DNA of 64,000 bases from contig JAHBBC010000047.1 of NCBI GenBank assembly GCA_019915015.1, positions 86,464 through 150,463 on the forward strand, in the 5' to 3' direction. Shown piece after piece: positions 21,905 through 34,509 of this stretch. Made by a program: the position numbers and the translations under genes. The notes under the pieces were generated by a model. It was not told where the DNA came from. It searched no databases and worked only from the letters and a program-made list of their open reading frames with translations. The first letter of the stretch is position 1; the number at the start of each line of letters is the position of its first letter. The DNA is from Auriscalpium vulgare (taxonomy: Eukaryota > Basidiomycota > Agaricomycetes > Russulales > Auriscalpiaceae).

Positions 21905-24900
21905 CTAATATATGTCCAGAGAGCTCTTGTTACACAACCGGCTGATTTTACAAAGGGTATGTTCTGCTGTGATAACATCCCATCCCATGTGCAACTGCTC
22001 TGCAGGCGTGAGCACAGAAGAAACAACATTGAAGAATGTGCGGAAAGCCCAGATAACATGTTGCACAGGCGGGGGTTCGTCATCGAAGTCCTTGATGCCT
22101 GGATCAATCAACTCCAGGCGCTGAAGACCACGCATTGCACCTCTACGAAGACTGTGAATGATGCGCCCCACCTCTTCCACTGTAGGCATGTCGACCACGC
22201 CTGCATGGACGTAGTCTGCGGTGATGAGATACCCAAGCAGTTCACCACATTGTGGATAGACTCGTGTTCTGCGTTCCATCCGTATGATCCTCTCATAGAA
22301 CTCAGTGAAGGGAATGGGGGGCGACTGTGAATCGGCATTGACAAAATTGAACGGAGTCGCAGACTGGGTTGCGGTCCATAGCTTCGAGGCATTGGTAATG
22401 GAGCGAGGCATGGGAGGGCCATAGATATCCATAACGATGAAGTATCCATTGGAGCGGCAAGGACTGGCGCTCGGTGCCGTCATAGATCTGTGGTCATCCA
22501 AGAGTGTTTTGCTGTGGTTGAAAAATATTGGATGGTCGAACATGTAGTCGCTTCCAAAGAGAAGGGTCCGAAAGACCAGGGCACTGTAGAACCCCGCACG
22601 TGTCCGAGTATGTTCAGGTGCGTACGGGCCAAAAATACTTCGCGCACGTTTGACAGCAGGTGCCTTCTCCCGGAACGGGAGATACCTGTCGAGATTCGTG
22701 GCAACAAAGGCCAGAACCTCCCGATCACGTTGAGAATACCCAGATGGCACCGTGCAGATTGCAGCACCACGGTGAGTAGGAGCATCGATTAGATACTCCA
22801 ACATCCTCAGAACCTCCACCGCACGCCCGATGAATGGGTAAATGTCGATTGTGTCAGGGATGGCGTCGATATCAACAGGCTGTGGAGTCGGCGGAGGCGT
22901 CGTGTCAGGGAGGAACAGTGGAGAAAGTCTTGCAGGGTTCCGTTGATGCAGGCCTGTCGTAAATGAGGTCCCTGCCACACCAATGCTTGCGCTTGATGCT
23001 GGTGAGGAGGAACCAGACCCGGATGCCCTCGCGGCATCTACAAGGGCATCATCGACCCCATTGCTTGACATGTCGTTGTCCGCCAGTTCTGAAGGCCCGG
23101 AGGACAACTCCAGTGGTAGCACTGCGGGCGTGACACTCTGCAGAAACGCTTGCTGCGCCGGGGACAGGTCACTGACTTTGCCGGAAAACGCGGAACGTGT
23201 GAGGTCGGCAATGAAACAAATGGTCTGGGCAAGTGGAGAGTTGGGTGCGAGGGCTGTGTTGTGGATGATGGATGTGATAAACGGCACGAGCGCCAGTGGA
23301 GAAAGAGACTTGGGCATGCTCCGAACCCCCAAAACCTTCCCAGCAATGCAATTGTAGAGGTTGTAGGCACCCGACGTGAACAACACATTGGAACCGAAGA
23401 CCTGTGATAAGGCCGAGACGAGCCAAGCCTGCATGCGGGCACCCTCTCCAGAGGGGAATCCCAGCCACTGCGCAAGGGTGTTAACCATCAAGTTGAAGAC
23501 GCGTCTCTGATGGATGAACGGATTGTCGAGGAGTGGATCAGTCTGCCTGCGTGCCAAGACAATAGTATACGGGGCGGTCGACAAGGATGGATGAAAGTCG
23601 TGGGGAGTGACGGTTGTGTGAGACCGCGTCGTGATGATGGCAGAAAGCTTCTCCGCCAGAAGTGACATGCGGTCGGTAGATCGAGTACCAATGGATAGGG
23701 TATATTGAAGCGCAAAGGACTCGAGCCACATGAACATTGACGCATGTTGTTGCATGAGCAATGCCCTCGTATGGCGAACATCCAGCGCGTTAGCAGATTG
23801 GGTAGTGGATAGGGACTGCCAACCCTTCCAAGCCGCTGCGACAACCGATATTGTGTCTGGCGATGTCCAGCCTGTTGAGCCCATCTCACGCTGCACTTTT
23901 GTCAGCTGTTTGGCAGCCTGATGGGCGGACGATTTGGCCGTCGATGCCCGCATGGAGCGGAATGCAGCTGCTACAGATGTAGCCTCGCGTGCCAGGGCAG
24001 GAAGAGACAATGCATGTGATCCTGCAGGAAACAAGGTCAGAAGAAATTCGTTACAGCCATAGAAGGAGCGACGTACCTAGGTCACGCACGGGACCAACAG
24101 GCTGCTGCAAGATCTCATCACGGGTGACATTTGTAGGAATGGCCCATGACTGGATGACGCCCGATATGATGGGCGCTGTTAACTTCTGACTGGTCCCAAT
24201 AGTGGAGACGCCAAAATGAGAGCACAACTGCATCAAGCACTTGGCATGATTAGCGGCAGGATCTGGGCGCTTGAATTAGCACAGAACTTGCATAGTAGGA
24301 GGAAAAAGAAAACGAACCGTCTTCATCATCAGAGGTGTCGCTTTGAATAACGAGTGCACGCCTCTTGGGATGTCGACCTGGTTCTTGCCATTCCTCATCA
24401 TCACCGTCCGGGCCGCGCATACGTTTGCGGCTAACTGGTAGTGCCCCAAGTGTAGACGCTTCAGTCCTCGCCAACGCGTTCGACATCTGTTGCTTGTCGC
24501 CACGCCCAATAACACCGGCAATCGCGTTGCGACGCCGAGCACCTACAAGATTCTCAGCTGCTGAAGTCAAGATGGAGAAGCTGAACTACGAACGAGTGGC
24601 CATGCCTGTCCGACCATCCGTAGCAACGGCATCTGTCTTGTCGGCGGCAGGTGCAACCTTGTCAGCCACCGTCCTTGACTTCACTGAATTGGACATGAGT
24701 AAGACATAGTCATCAACAGGAGGCACGTACTGGAAGTATACATAAAAGCAGGCGGCCGGCCACCGATGACAGCAGGTGGTGGGTCCGGGTCAGACGCAAT
24801 CTCCAAGTGCTTGATATTGGCCATGTCGGCATGACAGCTTGGGAGGAAAGACCCGGACTTGTTGTTGTAGACTTTCCACGATGCAGAAGCCGCACGACGA

Positions 24901-26740
24901 GCAGCAGCACAGGGATGCGTGAAATCTAGAGAAACATACATCAGACAGGCGGGAAACAAGCACAGAGGGAAACGAACTATTTAGCACAGGCGCCAGTTTC
25001 CACGGCTTCGCCACAATGACTTGGTCGCCAACTTTGATGCTGCACGCGGAAAAGAAAATGTCGGGGTCAACATACGCCTGAATGTCCGCTTAAGTGACTT
25101 GTGCGCGAAAGGTGCTTTGTAAAACCACGTACGTCGACACCCGGTGGCAGTTGGGCAAGCACGAAGACCATCAGGAGGTACATTGAGCGGCACAAGAAGG
25201 TGTGCAAGGCGATGATCGACATGATAGTTATGGCGTCGGCCGCGAATGTTGCGTGGCGTGACCAACCCTGGCGGCTGCGATCCTCAGGGCTGAAAGAATA
25301 AACCATTCACGCTGGGTATCAAGGAGCATGGAACAAGGATACGCACTTATTTTTGACCGCCATATCCAACGTCAGCATACCATGTGCTTTTCCAGACTGG
25401 TCCTCACCCGCAGACCTGAGCGTCGCCAAAGCAGTGATACCTTGGTTCTCAAAGATAACACTAGGGGGATAGCATACGACGACGACCCGGTACGCCGAGT
25501 TCTCAACCGCTTGACCTGCCGGAGCGCGAGGTGGTGTTCCTCCATGTCGTCGAAGCCCGTTGAAATACATCACTTGGAGGCCATCCATTCGAGAAAATGC
25601 CCCGATCTCAATGAGATGAAATGTTCCGGATTCAAACGTCTCGGGAATCACGGGGCACGAAACCATACCGGTCAAGCCCGAACGATCGTCGTACTGGTCG
25701 AAATGGTCGCCCCCAACAGGGCCCAATACACCCTGGAGGTCTTCCTCCTCTGTGCAGGTGTCAGTCATTGCGACTCGAGATGGCGGAAAGAAATCTCACC
25801 TGATTCCGCCGGCAGCGGTGGGGCTATATTCAATTGATTATTTCCAAAATACATATTGCCGTCGACACCAAGTGCCGGAGCATTGACCAGGTCCGCTTGA
25901 GTCTGCATCGCTTCGCGATGGTTTTCCGGAAGGAAGTCGTACCCTGCGGTAGCCACAGCGTTGGCTGACTGCAACAGAGTGCTAAGCACGAGATTCCAGA
26001 TAACGTAGGGGCAGGCGCACCTTCTGCATTGCCTCACGCATTTTCTGGCCCTCAGTTAAGCCGACCTTTGGAGAACCTTTGTTGCCGACGGATGGCGCAA
26101 CAAGCTGCGTCGGCTGCTCGTAGCCGAGGCACAAGCTGTAGGTGCGTGTCCCCTCCCGTACAGGGATCGCGTTGCCAGACCTCTCAAACGCAGTGCCTGT
26201 AGCAGATAGATTGCGATCCTCCGCAGGCCCAAGGATCCGGTCACGAGCCGCCAGCAAGTCATCGCACAGTTTGTCGCCGCCAGGCAGTGCGCGCAACCAT
26301 TCGCTGAAGCTGAGTGAGCGACAAAGCGTGAAGGCAAAAACGCAGCGTGACGGACCCATCAACGAGCAGCGCCTGGATCATGTCTTCACAACCACACGCG
26401 CAGCTACCGATAGCCCGAGCAAAAATCGCATCCCCAGCCTCCATCTTTAACAATCCTGTGAAAGTGCAATGAGCAATGGGCCACAGGATGCAGAATGCGG
26501 CGCACCTGCACCACCATCAGACGCCTGGCTGTCGATCTTGGAGGGGATCTTCAAGCCACTCAGGACATCCCACCGCTTCTTCATCGCAGCAAACTTTGTA
26601 TCTTCCATGTAGACGAAAGTCCGCCCCACACCATGAGTCTCTGCAGCAAGCCTGGGATCTTCACGCAGTGGATGCACACCAGTGACACGATGAAGTGATG
26701 GGAGTCGATCGTCGCGTGCGGCAATGTGGTGGGTCTTCAT
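21905..26740 (-). CDS. Cargo gene 3: ~1,400-aa protein with 2OG-Fe(II) dioxygenase-like region
   Basis: ATG 26740 opens exons 26740-26506, 26455-26356, 26309-26021, 25968-25800, 25749-25347 and 25289-about 25130. Further exons at about 25055-25005, 24926-24727, 24679-24599, then about 24552-24319, 24262-24079 and 24023-21905 keep the frame through GT...AG introns. Residues about 265-355 show H-x-D (DHFDQYDD, near 25705), His 51 residues later (RRHGGTPPRAP, near 25547) and Arg 19 after that (AYRVVVV). This is the metal and 2-oxoglutarate ligand order of 2OG-Fe(II) dioxygenases. Fungal TET/JBP enzymes of this superfamily are known to travel with transposons, but a TET assignment is inference. 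The long C-terminal part (709-codon last exon) is unrecognised. It could be two genes if the intron near 24700 is not used. Confidence 0.6.
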
Positions 26741-28364
26741 CGGCAAAGCAGCATGGAGAGAAGGCTTTGGGGAGTATGGGCGGGCGGCATGTCCTCAGCA
26801 CCGACGTTCATGGTGACAGTCGAGTGCAAAAGACAGTGGGGCAGCGAGCGCCCTTGACCACGAGAGAAACCCAAATATGTCGGCGATGATGTCATTCTGA
26901 CTCAGCACACAATGCACTCAGGCCAACACACGTCAATGAAGTAGTTTCACCCCGCAGAGTACGACTGCTTCAGCATCAGGATCACGTCCTTGACCACAGC
27001 ACATGACAATTTAAAACCCCCCCGCACAAGTACAGCACCCGGTCAAGAACCTAAAGACTGGCCTGCACGGTACACCAGGGTGCGGCGGCCATGGAGTGTC
27101 CCTGATGCGGGAAATGTGGAGCCGTGCGCAGAGGCCATTGTTACTCCGACAGTTTACCGGCGTTCATATAGCAAATCAGTCCCAAGTACTGACCATAAAG
27201 GCAGGGCGCGACGTACGGTAGAAGCCAGCTGGTGTCCGCGCAGGGCTGCCTGGCGTACATACGCCAGGACTGGTCCAGCGACGTGGCAGCCCAGTCGCAG
27301 CACCTCTTCCGGGATGACATGACAGCGCCACCCGGCGCTGCGACGGGTGTTGACGTGGCCGCGCCTCGTTGCCCACCTTGCCCGTCTTCCTCAGGCATCA
27401 GTGCTCGTCTTGCTGTACATTGACCATGGCCGACCCTTGATGCCGAACCAGCGCACTTGCCGGACTGCTGTCTTGCTCTTGCGCAAGCATGCACGCCGAG
27501 GACGGTGAGCTGAACTTGAAGTTGCTTGCGAGCGACCTCTCAACCTTGAGAGTGTGATCCATGCCCTGAAATTGCAGGGCCGTGCCGCCAAATCCTCGCC
27601 CAGGGTGCAGCTCGCTCTGCACACGTCACGTCCGTGGTCGACGTTCGGTGCAGGGAGGAGGTCGGAAGCTCGCCTTGCGGTGCGTGTGTACACGAGTGTG
27701 AGTATGGAAAGGGCAGGGAAGGTGGGTGGTGACTGCGGTCCACGCAATGAGTGTCCGGATTGTCGGGCGTTGAAGCGCAGGGGCTGCTAGGCAGAGCATG
27801 GCGCAATATTGAGGAAGAAGGCGCAGAGGCGCGTGGCAACATCTCCGGCTTCAAGATGAAGGTGGTGCTGCTTGCAGGCTTGCAGAAGTCCGGGGTGCGT
27901 GTGAACGCTAGGCCCCTGGTTGGCAGGCGGAGGTGGAGGTTGTGCTTGAGGTCGCCCCGTGCGGGCACTGGAGTTGGTCAGGGTGACGACACCCATCGCA
28001 GGGCCGGAGGCGGCGACTATTGCAGTGGCGGAGATGGTGGAGGGAAGGTTAAGTGAGTAGATGCCTGCAGTGAGGACGAGAACAGTGCTGAGGCGGGTGG
28101 CACCTCGAGCGGTTGATGGGCGTGCTGTCAACGTCACTGGCCTGCGGGGCAGCGCCGGCAGTGGAGGGGGAGTCCGGGATTGCGGCGAGAGCGACACCGC
28201 GATCAAGCCCGCACATCAGCGGTGGATGGGCAGGAGGAATGCGCTGTGGGGTGGCGGTGCAAACAAGTCATCCAGAGCCATGCGGCCTAAGACGTCCGAG
28301 CGCGTGTGCCGACGCGACGCTGGTGCACAAGGTGCACCTGCCACGCGGGCGGTTCCTGTGAGCC

Positions 28365-30110
28365 TTGTGAGCGGACGATGCACGCATGGCGAACAGGAGC
28401 TTACCCAACATAGCTCGCGCAATGTCGCGCGCCTGGTTGCCCATGCGACCACCGGCCTCAAAAGGAGTCGGCCCGAGGTATGACGCACTTTTCGGATGCA
28501 CACAGCAGTGCATGTTGAAGTGACGTCATTCCGCTCCACGCAGTCTGCAGGAATGCAAGTCCCCATCCGTCTTCATGTCTTCGCAAAGTGACTTGGGCTG
28601 GAGGGCATGGGTACCTGCGCGATAGCCGGTGAGATTCTGAAAGGATACTGCTCAGAGGTACAACTCACTTTTCCAAAGCAATGGGTGGTGCGTGTTGAAG
28701 CGACGTCACTTGACAACGCGCGCCTACAATTTGACCACATTGAGGGCATCGTCCGTGTCGCGCATGCGCCGCCAAGCCCTTGTGCACGGCACAGTTGGGC
28801 CTGCGCGAGGCAAGCGTGGCTGTTGCGTCCGTGCTCGTCGTATAGATGCAGTGAGGAGGTCGCGCTTCGGGTTGGAAGGGTCCGGACCACGCGGTGCATG
28901 TGCGGCAACGACGGGCTGGGAGACAAAGAATAGGTAAGCCAAAGAAACAGTGGGAAAAACAGACAACGTACCAGCCAAGCACGTCCAAGCGAGTCCGCAC
29001 ACTTGCGCCGCGGCGGATGTTGCAACAAACACAGCGGCACCGAAGATAGCAGCTGTCCAAGTCGCAGCACAAAGGCCACGCTGCGAGGCGTCCAGCGGTG
29101 TTGTGTCGACTTGAAATATTGCCATGCCGACGCACGGGGTGTGATCAAAGCGCGCAGGGTCGCAACGCTTGATTAGCGGATGTGAGCGTTAAGCACCGGT
29201 TGCTGCACGACCTCCGAATTTGAACGCGTCCCGGCGACCTAGATTGGATTGAAAGATCCCAGCGCACCAGCGCAAGGCATGGGAGATGCCGTGGTGAGTG
29301 ACTGCTGCGAGTAACCCCGCCAGCAAGCCCGCGCGGTGGTGTTTGAGATGCAGGAAGGCGACATCGGCCGTGGAGGGACGGGAGGTAGGCTCTGATGGGC
29401 GGTGCTGATCATGTGTCGCCGAAGCGAGCTCCGCTGCCAAGATAGGAACTGAGCCATTTGTTCGCCCTTGCAGGTCCTGCAGCGAGAGGGATCACGTATG
29501 TCAGGCAATGTTGATGAGAGTATGATACAAATAGATAGCTTACTTGCGCCGTTCACGAATGCAGAGAACCACAGAGCGAGCTGGACGAAATGTTGGGTAA
29601 GCCCGAGCCCGGAACATGAAGACAAGCTACTTACAAAGCCACACGTTGCAGGACCGAACATTATGTTGAAGCGGCACGTCTTGAAGAAAGGAGGCTTGTC
29701 ACAGTGGATGGGAGATCGGCACGGGGAGCAGGTGCCGCGACGGATCTTGGTGCGCAGGAACAAGACACGGGCACCCTTTCGCTAACACACAGACAACAAG
29801 TCGAGTGTGGTCGCAGCCAGGGCGCGAACGCGCTCGTGTGACTTGAATGATGACTTGTTGATGAGGGAAAGGGGCAGTGTGTCGGGAGGTAGGTAGGTCC
29901 TCGAGCGCTCGGTCTTGCAGGTGCTCGGTGTCGTATGCGGAAAGGAATCAGACGCACCTTCATTGAATGCAATGGGGCGCACCCACTTGCATTTCCAGAC
30001 CAGCTCCGACGCCCAATGACAATGATCATCGAAGATATAGCATGAAGACGAGGATCTGAGGGAGCTGGATAAAGGCATGCGTGAGACCAAATCATTGATG
30101 ATAAACACAC
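28365..30110. repeat. Segmental duplication, copy 1
   Basis: It matches 32680-34060 in direct orientation. Shared stretches include GCTTACCCA(A/G)CA(T/C)AGCT, TTTTCGGATGCACACAGCAG, GGTCCTCGAGCGCTCGGTC and GACACGGGCAC. Similarity is patchy with indels, so the duplication is old. Confidence 0.65.
28740..29125 (-). CDS. Possible exon of a small membrane protein
   Basis: ATG 29125 opens MAIFQVDTTPLDAS followed by a hydrophobic span (WTAAIFGAAVFVATSAAAQV) that predicts one membrane helix. A GTACGT...CCCAG intron (about 28971-28916) follows. The next exon ends at a stop near 28735. No family is recognised, and a pseudogene or chance frame is possible. Confidence 0.25.
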
Positions 30111-30727
30111 AGACACGTACTGAATGACAGCAGAACGAAACCTTGACAAGACAACAGAGATCAAGGAGAGTTGCAGGGAAGGAAGCACAGTTGTGGAAGG
30201 GGAAGGTAGAGAAAGCGCGAGGTGCTTATCAATCAAGGATCAGTGCGTGCTCATATGGGATCGTGGGAACATATCTCACCCACAGTCATGGGCTGCAGCG
30301 ACCGTTGGCCTCTCGTGTCCCCCTCTCTCGCCCTCTTCGTCGTGGCACTACGCCATGATCGTCGTTGTCGTACTGTGCGCGTTCAGCGTCAGGTATGTGC
30401 GAGGTCTGTTGATATGAGACAATGTGCTTACCTTTGCGATGCAGGCCGAGCCGTCATCGTGCACCTCGTGCGCTGCGCGCGGCATGTTCGCTGTCTGCCG
30501 GTGCCTGCTGTGCGCGTCGGTTGTCAAAGGTATGTGCGACATCCTTGATCTGAACCCGTGTGCTTACCTCGAGCTTGCGTTTTCCAGACCTTCCTGTGAT
30601 CGCCTATGCATGTACGTGCTGCCTTGTGTGTCACTGTGTTGCGCTGACGTGCCGCTTCGTGCGCGCGTGCGTCCAGACCGTCACCCTCCGCTCGCCAGGT
30701 CCGCTGCTCTTTTTAAAAGCACGTCTG

Positions 30728-32105
30728 CGGCGCCCGCCGACGCTTCAAGATGCTGCGCACGGCCCCTCTGCACATCATCGCGCTGCCCGCAGCCCCAGGG
30801 CAGCGGCCTGTCCGCCGTCCTGACGCCGTCATCTTGCGGCCACGATCTTCGCGCCCGCGCGCCGCCGGCCGCGCTGGAGCCGCCGAGTCAATGCAGAGGA
30901 GTTGCGGGGGTGCTAGTAGGGGTGTGCGGTGCCCGCTGATGCCCTCCACCCCTAGACGCCACCTCTGCTGTTCTATTGGGGCTGGACGCCGTCTGGAAAG
31001 GGCCAATCCGGTGGAGCGTGCTTCGGAAACGCGCGCGCACGTCCAAAGCGCGTCTGCGGCGCCCGCCGACGCTTCAAGACGCTGCGCACGGCCCCTCTGC
31101 ACATCCTCGCGCCGCCCGCAGCCCCAGGGCAGCGCCCTGTCCGCCGTCCTGACACCGTCATCGTGCGGCCATGTTCTGCGCGCTCGCGCGCCGCTGGCCG
31201 CGCTGGACCCCCCGAGTCGACGTGGAGGTGTTGCGGGGGTTCCAGGAGACGAGCACGGTGCATACATCCGCGTGGGCAAGCCGTCAGCTGTGAAGATCTG
31301 GCAGCATGTCGGTTATTCAGCGGGCGCGCACGGATATGGCTGCAACTCACCAACGACGTGCCCCACGCCGACGCGGACGGGTGCCCGCAGACGCCCTGCG
31401 CCGCTGGACGCCGCCTCCACCGCCAAACAGAGCGCTGGACGCCGTCTCAAAATCCCTGTTTGGCGGGGAGGCGTTTTCGCAAACGCATCCGGGGCGCCCG
31501 CCGACGCTTCAAGATGCTGCACGCGGCCCCTCTGCACACCCTCGCGCCACCCGCAGCCCCAGGGCAGCGCCCAGTCCGTAGTTCTGGCAGCCTCATCGAG
31601 CGGGAACGATCTTCGCACTCGCGCGCCGGCGGCCGCGCTGGATCCCTCAAGTCGACGCGGAGGTGTTGCGGGGGTGCTAGGAGGGGAGTGCGGTGCATAC
31701 ATTAGCGTGCACAAGTCGTCGGGCGCGGAAATCTGGCCATACATCGAATTTTCAGCGGGCGCGCAGGAAAACATGCATAACTCACCTACAACGTGCCCCA
31801 CGCCGACGCCAACGGGTGCCCGCGGATGCCCTCCACCCCTGGACGCCGCCTCCGCCGCTAAACGAGGCGCTGGACGCCGTCTCAAAATCCCTGGTTTGGC
31901 GGGAAGGCGTTTTCGAGAACGCGTCCGGGGCGCGCGCCGACGCTTCAAGACGCTGCGCACGGCTCCTCTGCACCCTGGCGTGTCGTCCACAGCCCCAGGG
32001 CAGCGCCCTGTCCGCCGTTCTGACGTTGTCATCGTGCGGCCACGATCTTCGTGCTCGCCCGCCGGCGGCTGCGCTGGGGCCTCGAAATCGACGCGGAGGT
32101 GATGC
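30728..32105. repeat. GC-rich tandem array, four ~330-440 bp units
   Basis: The word GCCGACGCTTCAAGA(T/C)GCTGC recurs at about 30736, 31068, 31500 and 31937. Each is followed by GGCCCCTCTGCAC-like and GCAGCCCCAGGGCAGCG words. Period lengths are about 332, 432 and 437 bp. Long open frames in several frames are a by-product of GC content. Confidence 0.8.
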
Positions 32106-32679
32106 TGCAGGATGCAAGACTGTCGCGTCCGTTCGTGCGGAGAGCGGGCGCAGTCGGTGGATGGGGCGAGACAGTGTAGCGCGCAATTGTCGCGGCTGGC
32201 GGAGCGGACGGACAAGTTGGTAGAGTTGACGTGTGGTAGGTAGACATGGAATCCACGGCTGGGCGGGCGAGTGTGTATGTGAGTCGAGTCGGGTCGTGCG
32301 ACGGGCGATAAGCGCGGACGCGTCGCGAGCGGGCTGGTCTTGAGGGCCTTCGTGCATGCACCGGATGTGGCGGCAGAGGGAGGTCCATGGTGCGCAGGGC
32401 ATGCTCGGTCATCCCGTGCGTCAGCGTCGTCCATGTCCGCGAACGAGAGCCGAAGGAAACCGCAGATGGACGGACAAGGCTCGCGCTACACACCTGGGTC
32501 GCTGGTGGGTGATGAGCGTGCGGCGCGAGGGCCCCTGACGGTAGGCATATGCAGTTCTTGGCCTTGGGTTGGGTGCGATGGAGGGGTGGGTAACAGGGGT
32601 TGTGACGGTGGGTGGGGCGATGGTCGCGGTGTCGTCGAGTATTGAGAGCACTCAGGCCACGTGGCCAGTTCCTGAGAGT

Positions 32680-34060
32680 GGACACAGCCTCATCAGCGGA
32701 CGACGCACGAGTGGAGCAAAAAAGCGAGCTTACCCAGCACAGCTTGCGCAACGTCACACACATGGCTGCCCTCGACTCTGTGCTCTGAATCCCCCGCGAG
32801 GCTTGTGAGTGCGCGCCTACGGCACGTCGACTCTCTTCCAGGTGATCCCAGCGTCGTCGAGTGGTCAGAAGTGTGATGGCGGCGCACACCCTGTCTTGCC
32901 AGCTCGAGGGTGAGTGGATCTGACGACATATTTTCAGACTTCATTATTGTCTGACAATTGAACATAGCCTTGATCAAGTGCAGCGCTTCATCGCTGAAGT
33001 GGTCCGCAGCCAAATGTTGAATGCTGCGGATGGACAATGAGTATCCCACACGCAATAGAGGCCTGAGGATGCACTGACCAAGCTCGAAGCTACCCGGTGA
33101 TGTCACCACCGGCTTCGGAAGTAGCCGGACCCGAGGTATGACGTACTTTTCGGATGCACACAGCAGTGCATGTCGAAGTGACGTCATTTCTCTCGACGAG
33201 GTCTGCAATGATGCAAGTGAGTGTCTACCTCGAAAAGAGACGTGGGCTGGAGGGCACGGGCACCTGCGGGATAGCCACTGAGTCATGCTGGACGCTGTGC
33301 GCAGATGCCCAGCAGGTCAGGATGCGGCGCGATGGCAACGTCGGCGGTGCTTTGGAAGGCCGGTGAGTAACAACACCACTTGTTAAGACACTGAGATACC
33401 CACATTTTGCGCTTAGCTCAGGGCTGCCCAAGCGGTACAACTTTTGGCGTGGTACGTGGCTCCGGATCTCACTGCAAAAAAATGTGAGACGAACTGCCAA
33501 CTGATGCTATTACGTCAGCATACCCCGGAGCGATGCGGACGCACAGGCGCAGTGAGAGCGCACGCGAGGACGTGCTCTTTGGAATGCACTGTTGTAGATT
33601 GAATGCCGGGTTTTGTTGTTGTGAAGATAGGGCCGGGGCACTTTGATCCACGCAGTTTCTTGGTACGTGTGGAGGCATGAGACACGGGCACTCCAGAGCT
33701 AACACGCAGACAGCATGTCGAACGTGATGTAGCCGGGGCGCAAACACGTTCGCAGGCCCTGAAGGATGAGGCGTGGAGAGAAGGATGATGTCGAGAGGTA
33801 GGTGGGTCCTCGAGCGCTCGGTCTTGCTGGGCTCGGTGTCGTATATGGTCTGGAATCGAACGCACCTTCACTGAATGTAATGGGCTGCACCCACTTACAT
33901 CCACACATGTAACCAAAGCGCCAGGACACTGGAAGACTGGAGACAATGCCTCAAGAAGCAAGGAAAGTGCAGAAAGGAGACGATGAGACCCAAGTGAGCA
34001 GGCATACTGACGCAGACACACCTCATAGCTCTGTGAAGACCGTAGTGAAGCCGACAATTT
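32680..34060. repeat. Segmental duplication, copy 2
   Basis: This is the partner of 28365-30110. The pair flanks the GC-rich array, as if an ancestral unit duplicated around it or the array expanded between two copies. Confidence 0.65.
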
Positions 34061-34509
34061 GGTAAGGGATATTTCAGAGTGTTGTGCTGGTGGAAGATTG
34101 ATGTCGACGAGGGAGCTAGATGAAGAGACACGTTATCTGAGCAGAGATCACGCACCGTGGGAATGTGCACTTCCACAAACATCACACTGCTGCCCTTCAC
34201 TACACTTGATCATCCCTTGATCATCCTGCTACGCAAATCCACCTGGGCCCCTCAGTGTACTCAATCACCAGGACACTGAAGACACACCGCTCACAGACAG
34301 AGAAGGATAGGTATGTCTACAATTCATCGAGGGATTGATCAAATGACGAACAGTGACCGCAACGCAGTGTGCAGATAACCGGGCACCTGCAACTGGGCTC
34401 AGAGGTTGTAGGGATAGGAATCAGTGTGCACGGGGGTATTTGGTGCTAGAGGCAGCAGGTGCGCAGCAATCTGTCGAACCTGCAGCCGACTAACAAACAC
34501 GCGCGGCCC

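Larger units (their letters stand above)
26741..34458. other. GC-rich, repeat-rich 7.7-kb tract without a clear gene
   Basis: No gene is convincing here. The tract holds a diverged segmental duplication (about 28.4-30.1 kb versus 32.7-34.1 kb) and a four-unit GC-rich array (30.7-32.1 kb), listed separately. Long GC-rich open frames around 30750-32434 on both strands follow the array periodicity and are not taken as genes. A possible membrane-protein exon pair at 28740-29125 is listed with low confidence. Confidence 0.45.

Noticed and set aside
28735..29125. A DHHC palmitoyltransferase (CRTC and later Cys/His residues)
   Set aside because: No DHHC motif or proper cysteine spacing is present; the similarity is too loose.
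30750..32434. Long open frames on both strands (up to 450 codons) in the GC-rich array
   Set aside because: They follow the repeat period, occur in several frames at once, have no motifs, and are expected where GC content is high.
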